NCBI GenBank assembly: GCA_035295665.1
Contig: DATGIQ010000469.1
Span: 1 to 5,473, forward strand
DNA length: 5,473 nucleotides
Origin: DATGIQ01 sp035295665
GTDB taxonomy: Bacteria; Planctomycetota; Planctomycetia; Gemmatales; Gemmataceae
Direction: 5' to 3'
The notes under the pieces were generated by a model. It saw only the letters and a program-made list of their open reading frames with translations. It did no database searches and was not told the DNA's origin. The stretch's first letter is position 1. Every line of letters begins with the position of its first letter. A program made the position numbers and the translations under genes. Positions 5,396 to 5,473 of this stretch are shown one piece after another.

Positions 5396-5403
5396 ATTCC
5401 ATC

Positions 5404-5473
5404 ATGCGTTGGCTAAGCTGGCGGAGCGGGCGCGATGTCACCGCGATGAAGGCACGCCGGTCCAATTGCGGAT
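5404..5473 (+). CDS. Possible truncated gene start, unrecognised
   Basis: An ATG at 5404 opens a frame that stays open to the window edge, giving 23 residues (beginning MRWLSWRSGRDV). A purine-rich AGGGGGAG (5388-5395) lies 8 nt before it, and a candidate promoter lies about 140 nt upstream. The visible peptide is basic and matches nothing I recognise. An open frame of this length in GC-rich DNA can arise by chance, so the SD is the main support. Confidence 0.4.
   Translation, partial: MRWLSWRSGRDVTAMKARRSNCG

Noticed and set aside
5259..5465. Minus-strand open frame at the right edge
   Set aside because: There is no SD upstream of its start and the product is basic and featureless; the plus-strand leader and start codon explain the region better.
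1..5473. Mobile elements, CRISPR arrays, tRNA or rRNA genes
   Set aside because: No regularly spaced repeats, terminal inverted repeats, transposase or integrase motifs, or tRNA/rRNA landmarks were seen on either strand.

Overview
The window looks like ordinary chromosomal DNA from a high-GC bacterium. It is most probably a planctomycete, and my best guess within that group is the Pirellulales. The basis is the mix of proteins: a Tat-exported TIM-barrel sugar isomerase/epimerase-like protein, a stand-alone ImmA/IrrE-type protein, a membrane GT2 glycosyltransferase, a DUF420 protein, and a proline-rich hypothetical protein with a hydrophobic glycine/tryptophan-rich C-terminus. Strong purine-rich Shine-Dalgarno (SD) sites and loose gene packing fit. 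The assignment rests on family recognition without a database search. I see no rRNA, tRNA, CRISPR array, insertion sequence or phage module.

Layout from left to right. Positions 1-107 are AT-rich and non-coding. A minus-strand gene (740 to 108) encodes an unrecognised single-pass membrane protein. It is divergent from rsmE (829-1536, 16S rRNA U1498 methyltransferase); the gap between them carries a symmetric -10-like element, and rsmE may be leaderless. A hairpin beginning in the rsmE stop codon separates it from a Tat-signal TIM-barrel protein (1592-2494). That gene converges, with only 13 bp between stop codons, on a minus-strand ImmA/IrrE-family gene (3227 to 2508) whose active-site motif is HEIGEH rather than the canonical HExxH. 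A divergent control region (3228-3499) holds a candidate promoter for each direction. Next come the GT2 glycosyltransferase (3500-4750) and a four-helix DUF420 protein (4846-5244), separated by a 96-nt spacer with a strong hairpin that ends just before the DUF420 ribosome-binding site. The last 160 bases before a truncated candidate gene (5404 to the edge) form a nested inverted-repeat region that could sequester its SD.

The genes do not form one obvious pathway. They read as several short transcription units: rRNA modification, export of a putative sugar isomerase, a solitary regulator-type protease, cell-envelope glycosylation, and membrane or respiratory assembly. I found no convincing multi-gene novel system. 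The items most worth a second look are the structured leader at 5313-5395, the altered zinc motif in the ImmA-like protein, and the hairpin with a mini-ORF before the DUF420 gene.
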